Source: Halomonas sp. UBA3074 (GTDB lineage Bacteria; Pseudomonadota; Gammaproteobacteria; Pseudomonadales; Halomonadaceae). Taken from it: 64,000 nucleotides of DNA. A model generated the notes under the pieces. It had not been told where the DNA came from and ran no database searches. It saw only the letters and a list, made by a program, of their open reading frames with translations. Location: positions 94,534-158,533 of the forward strand of contig NZ_DFBS01000036.1 in NCBI RefSeq assembly GCF_002366715.1, given 5' to 3'. Of the stretch, positions 7,491 through 21,231 are shown piece by piece. The stretch's first letter is position 1. Every line of letters starts with the position of its first letter. A program made the translations under genes and the position numbers.

Positions 7491-10400
7491 ATGGCTTACT
7501 CATATACTGAGAAAAAACGCATCCGCAAGGATTTCGGCAAACTGCCCCAAGTGATGGATGTGCCTTACTTGCTGGCGATCCAGCTTGATTCCTATTACGA
7601 CTTCCTCCAGCAAGATCGTTCGCCCGACGAGCGTCACGAAGTCGGTTTGCACGCGGCTTTTAAGTCCGTGTTTCCGATTGAGAGCTTCTCCGGCAATGCA
7701 GCGCTTGAGTATGTCAGCTACCGATTCGGCACGCCGGCGTTCGATGTTAAGGAGTGCCAGCTACGCGGCGTGACTTACTCCGCCCCGCTGCGCGTCAAGG
7801 TTCGCTTGATCATCTATGATCGCGATTCCTCAAACAAAGCAATCAAAGATATTAAAGAGCAGGAAGTCTACATGGGGGAAATCCCCCTGATGACCGAGAA
7901 CGGTACCTTTGTCATCAATGGTACTGAGCGGGTTATCGTTTCCCAGCTCCACCGCTCACCCGGTGTGTTCTTTGATCACGATAAAGGTAAGAGCCACTCG
8001 TCGGGTAAACTACTCTACTCGGCACGCGTGATTCCTTACCGTGGTTCATGGTTAGACTTCGAATTCGATCCCAAAGACAACGTCTTTGTACGTATCGACC
8101 GTCGCCGCAAACTGCCGGCGTCGGTACTGATGCGTGCGCTGGGAATGAGCACCGAAGAGATCCTGGCCGAGTTCTTTGAAACCAGCGTCTTCCACATTGA
8201 GAAATCCGGTTTCTCTGTGGAGCTGGTACCGTCGCGCCTGCGCGGCGAAACGGCGACGTTCGACATCAAAGATGGCGAAGGTAATGTGATCGTCGAAGAA
8301 GGGCGTCGGATCACCCAGAAGCACATCCGCCAGCTTGAAAAAGCCGGCCTTGAGCGTCTGGATGTGCCGATGGAGTACCTGTTCGGTAAAACACTGGCCA
8401 AAGATCAAATCGATTCCAAAACGGGCGAGTTGATCTGTCCGTGTAACACCGAGATCACGCCAGAAGTGCTTGAGCGCATGGCGCAGGGCGGTATTACCCT
8501 GGTCGAAACGCTCTACACCAACGATCTTGACTGCGGTTCGTTTATTTCCGACACCTTGAAGCTGGATGCAACGAATTCAGCACTTGAGGCGCTGGTCGAA
8601 ATTTACCGCATGATGCGTCCCGGCGAGCCGCCCACCAAAGAGTCTGCCGAGACGCTGTTTAACAACCTGTTCTTCTCTGAAGACCGTTACGACCTGTCTG
8701 GCGTTGGTCGCATGAAGTTCAACCGTCGCCTGCGCCGTGATACTGACACGGGCTCCGGCGTACTGGATCGCAAGGACATCCTGGATGTGCTGCGCGAGCT
8801 GATCAATATCCGTAACGGCTTTGGTGACGTTGACGATATCGATCACCTGGGTAACCGTCGTATTCGCTGTGTGGGCGAAATGGCCGAGAACCAGTTCCGT
8901 GTTGGCTTGGTGCGTGTTGAGCGCGCCGTGAAAGAGCGTCTTTCCATGGCGGAAAGCGAAGGCCTGATGCCCCAAGACTTAATCAACGCCAAGCCCGTTG
9001 CGGCGGCGGTGAAAGAGTTCTTCGGTTCCAGCCAGCTTTCTCAATTCATGGATCAGAACAACCCGCTTTCGGAAGTTACCCACAAGCGCCGTGTCTCTGC
9101 ACTCGGCCCCGGTGGTTTGACCCGTGAGCGTGCTGGCTTCGAAGTACGTGACGTTCACGCCACGCACTACGGGCGTCTCTGCCCGATCGAAACGCCGGAA
9201 GGCCCGAACATCGGTCTGATCAACTCGCTGGCGACTTACAGCCACACTAACAGCTACGGCTTCCTCGAAACGCCGTACCGTAAAGTGGTTGACCGTCAGT
9301 TGACCGACGACATCGTTCACCTTTCAGCGATCGAAGAGGGCGATTTCGTTATTGCCCAGGCGTCGGCAGCGGTGGATGAGTCCAACAAGCTGAGTGATGA
9401 CCTGGTTCAGGTTCGTCACCGCGGTGAAACGACCTTTATGCGTCCTGAACAAGTGACGCTAATGGACGTATCACCTCGTCAGGTTGTCTCCGTTGCCGCG
9501 GCATTGATTCCGTTCCTAGAGCACGATGACGCCAACCGCGCCTTGATGGGTTCGAACATGCAGCGTCAGGCGGTGCCGACCCTGCGTGCCGATAAGCCGC
9601 TGGTCGGTACCGGCATGGAGCGCTTTGTTGCCCGTGACTCCGGTGTCTGTGCGGTGGCTAATCGTGGCGGTGTGATTGATTCTGTCGATGCGCGTCGTGT
9701 CGTGGTACGGGTCAATGAAGATGAAATTATCGGCGGTGAAGCCGGTGTTGATATCTACAACTTGACCAAGTACACCCGCTCGAACCAGAACACCTGTATG
9801 AACCAGCGCCCCATCGTGCGGCCTGGCGATAACGTGGCGCGCGGCGATATTCTTGCTGACGGCCCGTCGGTCGATATGGGTGATCTGGCCCTGGGTCAGA
9901 ACATGCGCATCGCGTTCATGCCGTGGAACGGCTACAACTTCGAAGACTCGATCCTGCTATCCGAGCGAGTCGTTCAAGAAGACCGTTTCACCACGATTCA
10001 CATTCAGGAACTGACCTGTGTGTCTCGCGACACCAAGTTGGGCTCGGAAGAGATTACCTCCGATATCCCGAACGTGGGTGAGTCGGCGCTCTCCAAACTG
10101 GATGAGGCGGGCGTGGTTTACATCGGTGCTGAAGTTGGCCCCGGCGACATTCTGGTCGGCAAGGTAACGCCTAAGGGTGAAACCCAGCTGACGCCAGAAG
10201 AGAAGCTGCTGCGTGCCATCTTCGGTGAGAAAGCGTCGGACGTTAAAGATACTTCTCTGCGTGCCCCCACCGGCATGAAGGGAACGGTCATCGACGTTCA
10301 GGTGTTTACTCGTGACGGCGTCGATAAAGACTCTCGCGCACTCTCTATCGAGCGTACGCAGCTCGATGAAGTACGTAAGGATCTGCAAGAGACCTATCGT

Positions 10401-11567
10401 ATCGCTGAAGACGCCACCTTTGAGCGTCTCAAGCGTACCCTTGACGGCCAAGCCGTTAACGGTGGCCCGAACCTTAAGAAAGGCGACGTGCTAGACGAAG
10501 CGTACCTTGACGAGCTGCCGCGTCAGCAGTGGTTCAAGCTGCGCATGCAGGATGAGTCCTACAACGAGCTATTGGCCCAGGCCGACGAGCAGCTTGAAAA
10601 CCGTCGTAAAGAGATGGACGAGCGCTTTGAAGATAAGAAGCGCAAGCTGACCCAGGGCGACGATCTCGCGCCGGGCGTGCTGAAAATCGTCAAGGTCTAC
10701 ATGGCCGTTAAGCGTCGCATCCAGCCAGGCGACAAGATGGCCGGTCGTCACGGTAACAAGGGTGTTATCTCCGCGATCATGCCGATCGAAGACATGCCGT
10801 TCGACGAGAAGGGTGAGCCGGTCGACGTGGTACTGAACCCGCTGGGTGTACCGTCGCGCATGAACGTGGGTCAGATTTTGGAAACCCACCTGGGCATGGC
10901 CGCCCGTGGTCTAGGGGTTAAGATCGAAGCCATGCTGCGCGATGCACGCGGACAGCAGGTCGCCGAGATTCGTGACTTCTTGGGTCAGATCTACAATACG
11001 CAAGGTACGCGCGTTGAAGACCTCGATTCCCTGACTGACGATGAGGTCATTGCCCTGGCGAAGAACCTCAAAGGGGGGGTGCCGATGGCGACGCCGGTGT
11101 TTGACGGTGCCAAAGAGCACGAAATCAAACATCTGCTGAAGCTGGCGGACATTCCTGAATCGGGCCAGATGGCCCTGTTCGATGGCCGTACCGGTGACGC
11201 TTTTGACCGTCCGGTTACCGTCGGCTACATGTACATGCTGAAGCTTAACCACTTGGTAGACGACAAGATGCACGCGCGTTCTACCGGTTCTTACTCGCTG
11301 GTTACCCAGCAGCCCTTGGGTGGTAAGGCGCAATTCGGTGGTCAGCGCTTCGGTGAGATGGAAGTGTGGGCGTTGGAAGCATACGGCGCCGCGTACACGC
11401 TACAAGAGATGCTCACCGTCAAGTCGGACGACGTCGAAGGCCGCACCAAGATGTATAAAAACATCGTGGATGGCGACCACACCATGCAGGCAGGCATGCC
11501 GGAATCCTTCAACGTACTCGTGAAGGAAATCCGCTCGCTGGGCATCGATATCGAGTTAGAGAGCTAG
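7491..11567 (+). CDS. rpoB: DNA-directed RNA polymerase subunit beta
   Basis: 1358 aa, full length. It forms one pincer of the polymerase and part of the active site. The rifampicin-pocket cluster has the sensitive-type sequence (SQFMDQNNPLSEVTHKRR, then SALGPGG). The conserved C-terminal part has KMAGRHGNKG and SLVTQQPLGGKAQFGGQR. rpoC starts 10 nt after its stop, so the two are co-transcribed and probably coupled. Confidence 0.99.
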   Translation: MAYSYTEKKRIRKDFGKLPQVMDVPYLLAIQLDSYYDFLQQDRSPDERHEVGLHAAFKSVFPIESFSGNAALEYVSYRFGTPAFDVKECQLRGVTYSAPLRVKVRLIIYDRDSSNKAIKDIKEQEVYMGEIPLMTENGTFVINGTERVIVSQLHRSPGVFFDHDKGKSHSSGKLLYSARVIPYRGSWLDFEFDPKDNVFVRIDRRRKLPASVLMRALGMSTEEILAEFFETSVFHIEKSGFSVELVPSRLRGETATFDIKDGEGNVIVEEGRRITQKHIRQLEKAGLERLDVPMEYLFGKTLAKDQIDSKTGELICPCNTEITPEVLERMAQGGITLVETLYTNDLDCGSFISDTLKLDATNSALEALVEIYRMMRPGEPPTKESAETLFNNLFFSEDRYDLSGVGRMKFNRRLRRDTDTGSGVLDRKDILDVLRELINIRNGFGDVDDIDHLGNRRIRCVGEMAENQFRVGLVRVERAVKERLSMAESEGLMPQDLINAKPVAAAVKEFFGSSQLSQFMDQNNPLSEVTHKRRVSALGPGGLTRERAGFEVRDVHATHYGRLCPIETPEGPNIGLINSLATYSHTNSYGFLETPYRKVVDRQLTDDIVHLSAIEEGDFVIAQASAAVDESNKLSDDLVQVRHRGETTFMRPEQVTLMDVSPRQVVSVAAALIPFLEHDDANRALMGSNMQRQAVPTLRADKPLVGTGMERFVARDSGVCAVANRGGVIDSVDARRVVVRVNEDEIIGGEAGVDIYNLTKYTRSNQNTCMNQRPIVRPGDNVARGDILADGPSVDMGDLALGQNMRIAFMPWNGYNFEDSILLSERVVQEDRFTTIHIQELTCVSRDTKLGSEEITSDIPNVGESALSKLDEAGVVYIGAEVGPGDILVGKVTPKGETQLTPEEKLLRAIFGEKASDVKDTSLRAPTGMKGTVIDVQVFTRDGVDKDSRALSIERTQLDEVRKDLQETYRIAEDATFERLKRTLDGQAVNGGPNLKKGDVLDEAYLDELPRQQWFKLRMQDESYNELLAQADEQLENRRKEMDERFEDKKRKLTQGDDLAPGVLKIVKVYMAVKRRIQPGDKMAGRHGNKGVISAIMPIEDMPFDEKGEPVDVVLNPLGVPSRMNVGQILETHLGMAARGLGVKIEAMLRDARGQQVAEIRDFLGQIYNTQGTRVEDLDSLTDDEVIALAKNLKGGVPMATPVFDGAKEHEIKHLLKLADIPESGQMALFDGRTGDAFDRPVTVGYMYMLKLNHLVDDKMHARSTGSYSLVTQQPLGGKAQFGGQRFGEMEVWALEAYGAAYTLQEMLTVKSDDVEGRTKMYKNIVDGDHTMQAGMPESFNVLVKEIRSLGIDIELES

Positions 11568-11577
11568 GAGCCGTCAC

Positions 11578-15792
<4,215 letters not shown>

Positions 15793-15862
15793 GCCGGGTG
15801 CTTGAACCATTGGTTTTGAACCATCGGTAAAAGAGAAAGAAAACGAATTGCTGACCTAAAAA

Positions 15863-15900
15863 CGTCACCTTGCCGGTAAAACCGCCGGCAAGGCTTGACG
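15863..15900 (+). other. Hairpin after rpoC that includes the -35 of the str promoter
   Basis: CCTTGCCGG (15868-15876) and CCGGCAAGG (15885-15893) pair perfectly. The stem extends through CGTCA (15863-15867) with TGACG (15896-15900) across a 2-nt bulge. No T-run follows, so it is a poor intrinsic terminator. The 3' arm contains the -35 TTGACG of the next promoter. Confidence 0.7.
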
Positions 15901-15924
15901 TCACCTAGGGTCAGCCTTTAGAAT
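15895..15924 (+). promoter_or_regulatory. Sigma70 promoter of the str cluster (rpsL-rpsG-fusA-tuf)
   Basis: -35 TTGACG (15895-15900), an 18-nt spacer and -10 TAGAAT (15919-15924), then GCGCAGCC as a GC-rich start region. It lies about 90 nt before the rpsL ATG. Confidence 0.65.
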
Positions 15925-16015
15925 GCGCAGCCTTTAACAGTGGGGTGGGTGCGCCCGCATCCGCTGCTTGTATTTGTTAAAAGGCTAAGGCAACCATTGG
16001 AGTCAGCTAAACACC

Positions 16016-16390
16016 ATGGCAACGATTAATCAGCTAGTGCGCAAGCCGCGCAAGCGCCCCGTCACTAAAAGTGACGTGCCAGCGCTGCAGGCCTGTCCGC
16101 AAAAACGTGGCGTTTGTACGCGCGTTTACACCACCACCCCGAAGAAGCCTAACTCAGCCCTGCGTAAGGTTTGCCGTGTGCGCCTGACTAACGGTTTTGA
16201 AGTGTCTTCTTACATCGGTGGTGAAGGTCACAACCTTCAAGAACACTCTGTCGTTTTGATTCGTGGCGGTCGTGTAAAGGATTTGCCAGGTGTGCGTTAT
16301 CACACCGTACGTGGCGCCCTTGACACCTCTGGCGTTCAAAATCGTCGTCAGGGTCGTTCTAAATACGGTACTAAGCGTCCTAAGTCCTAA
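16016..16390 (+). CDS. rpsL: 30S ribosomal protein S12
   Basis: 124 aa. It lines the decoding centre. The two loops where streptomycin-resistance changes usually occur are wild type: TPKKPNSALRK (lysine 43/44) and GRVKDLPGVRYH (lysine 87). ATG at 16016 has GGAG upstream. It is the first gene of the str cluster; rpsG follows after 162 nt. Confidence 0.98.
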   Translation: MATINQLVRKPRKRPVTKSDVPALQACPQKRGVCTRVYTTTPKKPNSALRKVCRVRLTNGFEVSSYIGGEGHNLQEHSVVLIRGGRVKDLPGVRYHTVRGALDTSGVQNRRQGRSKYGTKRPKS

Positions 16391-16552
16391 TCGACTTTGG
16401 GTGGCTTGACAGCATCGCCGGTTAGCCGGCGGCTGAGTAGCGATTATCACGAATTTGACGGTCTGATAAGAGTAAGGTCGAGCGGCGCTTAGCGTAATGT
16501 AAGTCGCAACAGTCTCGGGTTTACCTGAAAGATCCTTAATTGAGGGCTTATC

Positions 16553-17023
16553 ATGCCTAGAAGAAGAGTAGTAGCTAAACGCGAAATCCTGCCGGATCCT
16601 AAGTTCGGAAGTGAGCGTCTGGCGAAGTTCATGAACCACCTGATGGTCAGCGGCAAAAAGTCCATAGCTGAGCGTATCGTCTACGGTGCGTTGGACAAGG
16701 TTGCCGAGCGTAGTAAAGAAGATCCGCTGGAGATCTTTGACAAGGCGCTGGAAGCTATCCAGCCCATGGTCGAAGTGAAGTCGCGCCGTGTAGGTGGTGC
16801 GACCTATCAGGTGCCAGTAGAAGTACGTCCGTCTCGCCGTCAAGCGCTGGCAATGCGCTGGCTGGTAGACGCGGCGCGTCGTCGCGGTGAGAAAACCATG
16901 GTGCAGCGTCTAGCGGGTGAAATGCTGGATGCCGCAGAAGGTAAAGGTTCTGCCGTTAAGAAGCGCGAAGACGTGCATCGTATGGCAGAAGCCAACAAGG
17001 CCTTCTCGCACTACCGTTTCTAA
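16553..17023 (+). CDS. rpsG: 30S ribosomal protein S7
   Basis: 156 aa, starting MPRRRVVAKREILPDPKFGS. It nucleates assembly of the 30S head by binding the 3' domain of 16S rRNA and contacts the E site. In E. coli it represses the str operon. The ordinary C-terminus HYRF ends in TAA, and this end is then repeated four times in tandem in the following DNA (17017-17076). Confidence 0.98.
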   Translation: MPRRRVVAKREILPDPKFGSERLAKFMNHLMVSGKKSIAERIVYGALDKVAERSKEDPLEIFDKALEAIQPMVEVKSRRVGGATYQVPVEVRPSRRQALAMRWLVDAARRRGEKTMVQRLAGEMLDAAEGKGSAVKKREDVHRMAEANKAFSHYRF

Positions 17024-17076
17024 GATCAGCGTTTCTAAGATCGGCGTTTCTGAGTACGGCGTTTTTAAGTACGGCT
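17017..17076 (+). repeat. 15-nt tandem repeat across the rpsG stop codon
   Basis: Four contiguous 15-nt units start at 17017, 17032, 17047 and 17062: TTTCTAAGATCAGCG, TTTCTAAGATCGGCG, TTTCTGAGTACGGCG and TTTTTAAGTACGGCT. The first unit contains the last rpsG codons and stop. The period is a multiple of three, so each unit carries another in-frame stop (TAA, TAA, TGA, TAA). Confidence 0.9.
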
Positions 17077-17252
17077 TTATGGTTTTTATATGCACGTTGT
17101 TCAGCATGGCGAAGTGTTTGCTGAGTCGCGTCGTTGCAACAGATTAGTTGTAATACCTAACCGCTACCCTGCAAGGGTGGCGGCGGTCGCATAAGCCTCG
17201 CTTGCATACGTCGCTAAATTAACGAGCATCGCCAACAAACGGGAGTTTCACC

Positions 17253-19376
17253 GTGGCACGCAAGACTCCACTAAATCGCTACCGCAATATCGGTATCGTC
17301 GCTCACGTTGACGCGGGTAAAACCACGACAACCGAGCGTGTACTGTTCTATACCGGCCTTTCCCACAAAGTGGGTGAGGTGCATGACGGTGCTGCGACCA
17401 TGGACTGGATGGAGCAGGAGCAGGAGCGTGGTATCACTATCACCTCAGCTGCGACGACCTGTTTCTGGCAGGGCATGAACAAGCAGTTTCCTGAGCACCG
17501 TATCAACATTATCGATACCCCAGGGCACGTTGACTTCACCATTGAAGTTGAGCGTTCTTTGCGCGTACTCGATGGTGCCGTCGTTGTGCTGTGTGGTTCT
17601 TCCGGCGTTCAGCCGCAGACTGAAACCGTATGGCGTCAGGCGAACAAGTACGAAGTACCGCGTATGGTTTTCGTCAACAAGATGGACCGTACCGGCGCTG
17701 ACTTCTTCATGGTCGTTGACCAGTTGAAAGAGCGTCTGGGTGCTAACGCTGTGCCGATCCAGATCAACTGGGGCACGGAAGAAGACTTTAAAGGCGTTAT
17801 CGACCTGATTCAGATGAAGGCTATCCTGTGGGATGAGGAAAGCCTGGGTATGAATTATGACCTCGTCGATATTCCGGCTGAGTTGCAAGAAACCGCCGAA
17901 ACGTATCGCGAGCAAATGGTCGAAGCAGCTGCCGAAGGCTCTGACGAGCTGATGGAGAAGTATCTTGAAGGTGGTGAGCTCACCATCGAAGAGATCAAGG
18001 CTGGCTTGCGTGCGCGCACACTGGCAAACGATATCGTTCTGGTCACCTGTGGTTCAGCCTTTAAAAACAAAGGCGTTCAGGCAGTACTGGACGGCGTTAT
18101 CGAATACATGCCTTCGCCGACTGAAGTTAAGGCGATCGAAGGTGAGCTCGATGACAAAGACGGTACCGTTGATACTCGTGAAGCTGACGACAGTGCGCCG
18201 TTTGCTGCGCTGGCGTTTAAGATCGCGACCGACCCCTTCGTTGGTACGCTGACCTTTATCCGCGTCTATTCCGGTGTTCTGAAATCTGGCGACGGTGTGT
18301 ATAACTCCGTTAAACAGAAGAAAGAGCGCGTTGGTCGTATCGTTCAGATGCACGCCAACTCTCGTGAAGAGATCAAGGAAGTATTGGCAGGCGACATCGC
18401 TGCTTGTATCGGTCTTAAAGACGTCACCACAGGTGATACCCTGTGCGACATCGATAACAAGATCGTTCTCGAGCGTATGGAGTTCCCGGATCCGGTTATC
18501 TCGGTTGCCGTAGAGCCTAAATCCAAGGCTGACCAAGAGAAGATGGGTGTTGCACTGGGCAAGCTTGCTCAAGAAGACCCCTCTTTCCAGGTTAAAACCG
18601 ACGAAGAAACCGGCCAGACGATTATTTCTGGTATGGGTGAGCTTCACCTCGATATCCTCGTTGACCGTATGCGTCGCGAGTTCAAGGTTGAAGCCAATAT
18701 CGGTAAGCCTCAGGTTGCCTATCGTGAAACGATTCGCGGCAGCATTGAGCAAGAAGGCAAGTTCGTGCGTCAGTCGGGTGGTCGTGGTCAATACGGTCAC
18801 GTTTGGCTACGTATCGAGCCGCTGACAGCAGAAGAGAAGGGTGAAGGCGAAGATGAAATTTTCTTCAAATTCAACTCTGAGATCGTAGGTGGCGCGGTTC
18901 CTAAGGAATACGTGCCTGCGGTTGAGAAGGGCGCTTACGAGCAGCTTAAAAACGGCGTCATCGCGGGTTACCCGATGATTGATGTTAAAGTATCGCTGTT
19001 CGACGGCTCCTTCCACGACGTGGACTCAAACGAGACTGCGTTTAAGATTGCTTCTTCTATGGCAGTGAAAGAAGGTGCCAGGAAGGCCAAGGCCGTGCTG
19101 CTGGAGCCGGTGATGAAGGTCGAAATCGTGACACCCGAAGAGTTTATGGGTGACGTCATGGGTGACCTGAGTCGTCGTCGCGGCCTGGTGCAGGGCATGG
19201 ATGACTCTTCTTCTGGTAAAGTCATTCGTGCAACGGTGCCGCTGGGCGAGATGTTCGGTTATGCAACCGATCTGCGCTCACAAACCCAGGGCCGTGCGAG
19301 CTACTCTATGGAGTTCTCGAAGTACGACGAGGCGCCCTCCAGCGTCGTTGAAGCCGTCATCAATCAAAACGGTTAA
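17253..19376 (+). CDS. fusA: Elongation factor G
   Basis: 707 aa from GTG at 17253, with GGGAG upstream. GTPase motifs are AHVDAGKTTTTER (P-loop), RGITI, DTPGHVDFT and NKMDRTGAD. The five-domain length is normal. EF-G drives translocation and, with the recycling factor, ribosome splitting. A short acidic insert (EEKGEGEDE) lies in domain IV, in line with a halophile. It is followed by tuf after 29 nt. Confidence 0.98.
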   Translation: MARKTPLNRYRNIGIVAHVDAGKTTTTERVLFYTGLSHKVGEVHDGAATMDWMEQEQERGITITSAATTCFWQGMNKQFPEHRINIIDTPGHVDFTIEVERSLRVLDGAVVVLCGSSGVQPQTETVWRQANKYEVPRMVFVNKMDRTGADFFMVVDQLKERLGANAVPIQINWGTEEDFKGVIDLIQMKAILWDEESLGMNYDLVDIPAELQETAETYREQMVEAAAEGSDELMEKYLEGGELTIEEIKAGLRARTLANDIVLVTCGSAFKNKGVQAVLDGVIEYMPSPTEVKAIEGELDDKDGTVDTREADDSAPFAALAFKIATDPFVGTLTFIRVYSGVLKSGDGVYNSVKQKKERVGRIVQMHANSREEIKEVLAGDIAACIGLKDVTTGDTLCDIDNKIVLERMEFPDPVISVAVEPKSKADQEKMGVALGKLAQEDPSFQVKTDEETGQTIISGMGELHLDILVDRMRREFKVEANIGKPQVAYRETIRGSIEQEGKFVRQSGGRGQYGHVWLRIEPLTAEEKGEGEDEIFFKFNSEIVGGAVPKEYVPAVEKGAYEQLKNGVIAGYPMIDVKVSLFDGSFHDVDSNETAFKIASSMAVKEGARKAKAVLLEPVMKVEIVTPEEFMGDVMGDLSRRRGLVQGMDDSSSGKVIRATVPLGEMFGYATDLRSQTQGRASYSMEFSKYDEAPSSVVEAVINQNG

Positions 19377-19405
19377 CCGTTAGCTAACGTAAAGAGGTTA
19401 TAGCA

Positions 19406-20599
19406 GTGGCTAAGGAAAAATTTGAACGTTCCAAACCGCACGTCAACGTCGGCACCATTGGTCACGTCGACCACGGTAAAACGACTCTGACGGCGGCCCT
19501 GACCCGCGTGTCTGCTGAGGTTTTCGGCGGCGACTGGCGTGAGTTTGATACCATCGATAACGCTCCTGAAGAGCGTGAGCGCGGTATCACCATCGCTACT
19601 TCCCACGTGGAATATCAGTCTGAAGATCGCCACTACGCGCACGTAGACTGCCCAGGACACGCTGACTACGTTAAGAACATGATCACCGGTGCTGCGCAGA
19701 TGGACGGCGCGATCCTGGTATGTTCTGCCGCCGATGGCCCGATGCCGCAAACGCGCGAGCACATCCTGCTGTCTCGTCAGGTTGGCGTACCGTTCATCGT
19801 TGTGTTCCTGAACAAAGCGGACATGGTCGATGATGAAGAGCTGCTCGAGCTGGTAGAAATGGAAGTTCGCGAACTTCTTGACCAGTACGACTTCCCGGGC
19901 GACGACACGCCGATCATCACTGGTTCTGCCCTGATGGCACTGAACGGTGAAGATGAGAACGGCATGGGTACTACCGCCGTTGCTAATCTGATCAAGGCGC
20001 TGGATGCTTACATCCCTGAGCCTGAGCGTGCGATCGACCAGCCGTTCCTGATGCCGATCGAAGACGTGTTCTCTATCTCTGGCCGAGGTACTGTTGTTAC
20101 CGGTCGTGTAGAGCGCGGCATCGTGAAAGCGGGCGAAGAAGTGGAAATCGTGGGTATCCGCGACACCACCAAAACGATCGTTACCGGTGTTGAAATGTTC
20201 CGTAAACTGCTCGACGAAGGTCGTGCTGGTGAGAACGTTGGCGCCCTGCTGCGTGGTACTAAGCGTGATGACGTCGAGCGTGGTCAAGTATTGGCCAAGC
20301 CGGGCACCATCAACCCGCACACTACCTTCGAAGCAGAAGTGTACGTACTGTCCAAAGAAGAAGGTGGTCGTCACACGCCTTTCTTCAAAGGCTACCGTCC
20401 GCAGTTTTACTTCCGTACCACCGACGTAACCGGTACTTGTGAACTGCCGGAAGGCGTTGAAATGGTAATGCCGGGTGACAACGTGCAAATGGTTGTTACT
20501 CTGATCGCCCCGATCGCAATGGACGAAGGTTTGCGCTTCGCTATTCGTGAAGGCGGCCGTACTGTCGGTGCTGGCGTTGTCGCCAAGATCGTCAAGTAA
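19406..20599 (+). CDS. tuf: Elongation factor Tu
   Basis: 397 aa from GTG at 19406, with GAGG upstream. GTPase motifs are GHVDHGKTTL, RGITI, DCPGHADY and NKADMVDD; the domain 2-3 sequence RGTVVTGRVERG is present. EF-Tu delivers aminoacyl-tRNA to the A site. It is the only tuf in the window: the position after tRNA-Thr (3404) where tufB often lies is empty. A strong terminator follows at 20623. Confidence 0.98.
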   Translation: MAKEKFERSKPHVNVGTIGHVDHGKTTLTAALTRVSAEVFGGDWREFDTIDNAPEERERGITIATSHVEYQSEDRHYAHVDCPGHADYVKNMITGAAQMDGAILVCSAADGPMPQTREHILLSRQVGVPFIVVFLNKADMVDDEELLELVEMEVRELLDQYDFPGDDTPIITGSALMALNGEDENGMGTTAVANLIKALDAYIPEPERAIDQPFLMPIEDVFSISGRGTVVTGRVERGIVKAGEEVEIVGIRDTTKTIVTGVEMFRKLLDEGRAGENVGALLRGTKRDDVERGQVLAKPGTINPHTTFEAEVYVLSKEEGGRHTPFFKGYRPQFYFRTTDVTGTCELPEGVEMVMPGDNVQMVVTLIAPIAMDEGLRFAIREGGRTVGAGVVAKIVK

Positions 20600-20620
20600 G
20601 CAGTACGCTTGAACCATGAA

Positions 20621-20647
20621 GGGGGGGCTCTGATGAGCCCCCTTTTC
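20621..20647 (+). terminator. Rho-independent terminator after tuf
   Basis: GGGGGCTC (20623-20630), TGAT loop, GAGCCCCC (20635-20642), then TTTT. It ends the str transcript just upstream of the S10 promoter. Confidence 0.9.
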
Positions 20648-20667
20648 TGCGCACCATCAGCAAATGT

Positions 20668-20696
20668 TTGACATGTGATGATGGCGTGCCTATAAT
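20668..20696 (+). promoter_or_regulatory. Consensus sigma70 promoter of the S10 cluster
   Basis: Perfect -35 TTGACA (20668-20673), a 17-nt spacer and perfect -10 TATAAT (20691-20696), with a GCGCATCC discriminator. It is one of the strongest promoters readable in the window, and lies 64 nt before rpsJ. The short distance leaves a leader of only about 55 nt. Confidence 0.9.
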
Positions 20697-20760
20697 GCGC
20701 ATCCTTTGAATGCGTGGGTAGGCGGCTCGCGCCGTCGACATCCATTGGAGTTTAGGGCAA

Positions 20761-21072
20761 ATGCAGAACCAAAAAATTCGCATTCGGTTGAAAGCTTTCG
20801 ACCATCGCCTGATCGATCAGTCCACAGCGGAGATTGTTGAAACCGCTAAGCGTACTGGTGCTCAGGTTCGTGGTCCGATTCCGCTGCCGACCAACCGCGA
20901 GCGTTACACCATTCTGATCTCGCCGCACGTCAACAAAGATGCGCGTGACCAGTATGAGATTCGTACGCACAAGCGTGTGCTCGACATCGTTGAGCCGACC
21001 GAGAAAACTGTTGATGCATTGATGAAACTCGATCTCGCCGCAGGCGTTGACGTGCAAATCAAGCTCAACTAA
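20761..21072 (+). CDS. rpsJ: 30S ribosomal protein S10 / NusE
   Basis: 103 aa, starting MQNQKIRIRLKAFDHRLID. It is part of the 30S head and doubles as NusE, partner of NusB and NusG in antitermination. It is first in the S10 cluster. It is followed by an unusually long 159-nt gap before rplC that contains dyad sequence. Confidence 0.98.
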   Translation: MQNQKIRIRLKAFDHRLIDQSTAEIVETAKRTGAQVRGPIPLPTNRERYTILISPHVNKDARDQYEIRTHKRVLDIVEPTEKTVDALMKLDLAAGVDVQIKLN

Positions 21073-21231
21073 TTACACTAGTCACTTTGCGGCCCAGCGC
21101 TCATCGCTTCATAAGAAGCTAGCATGAGCAGCAGCCGCCGCGCCGTGAGGCGCCATACAATGTGCTAGTGGAATGCTCTGGAAAGGGCAGCCATAGCGGG
21201 TGATAGCCCCGTACACTATAGGAGACTGAGT
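21073..21231 (+). other. rpsJ-rplC intercistronic region
   Basis: A 159-nt gap in an otherwise tightly packed cluster. CACTAG near its start can pair with CTAGTG near 21165, closing a possible large stem-loop, and short GC-rich complements lie inside. In E. coli the S10 operon is controlled by L4 through a leader before rpsJ; since the leader here is short, this gap could be a control site. That is inference only. Confidence 0.35.

Noticed and set aside
19373..20617. A 414-codon open frame on the minus strand covering tuf
   Set aside because: Same reason: it is an antisense shadow of tuf with a meaningless translation.
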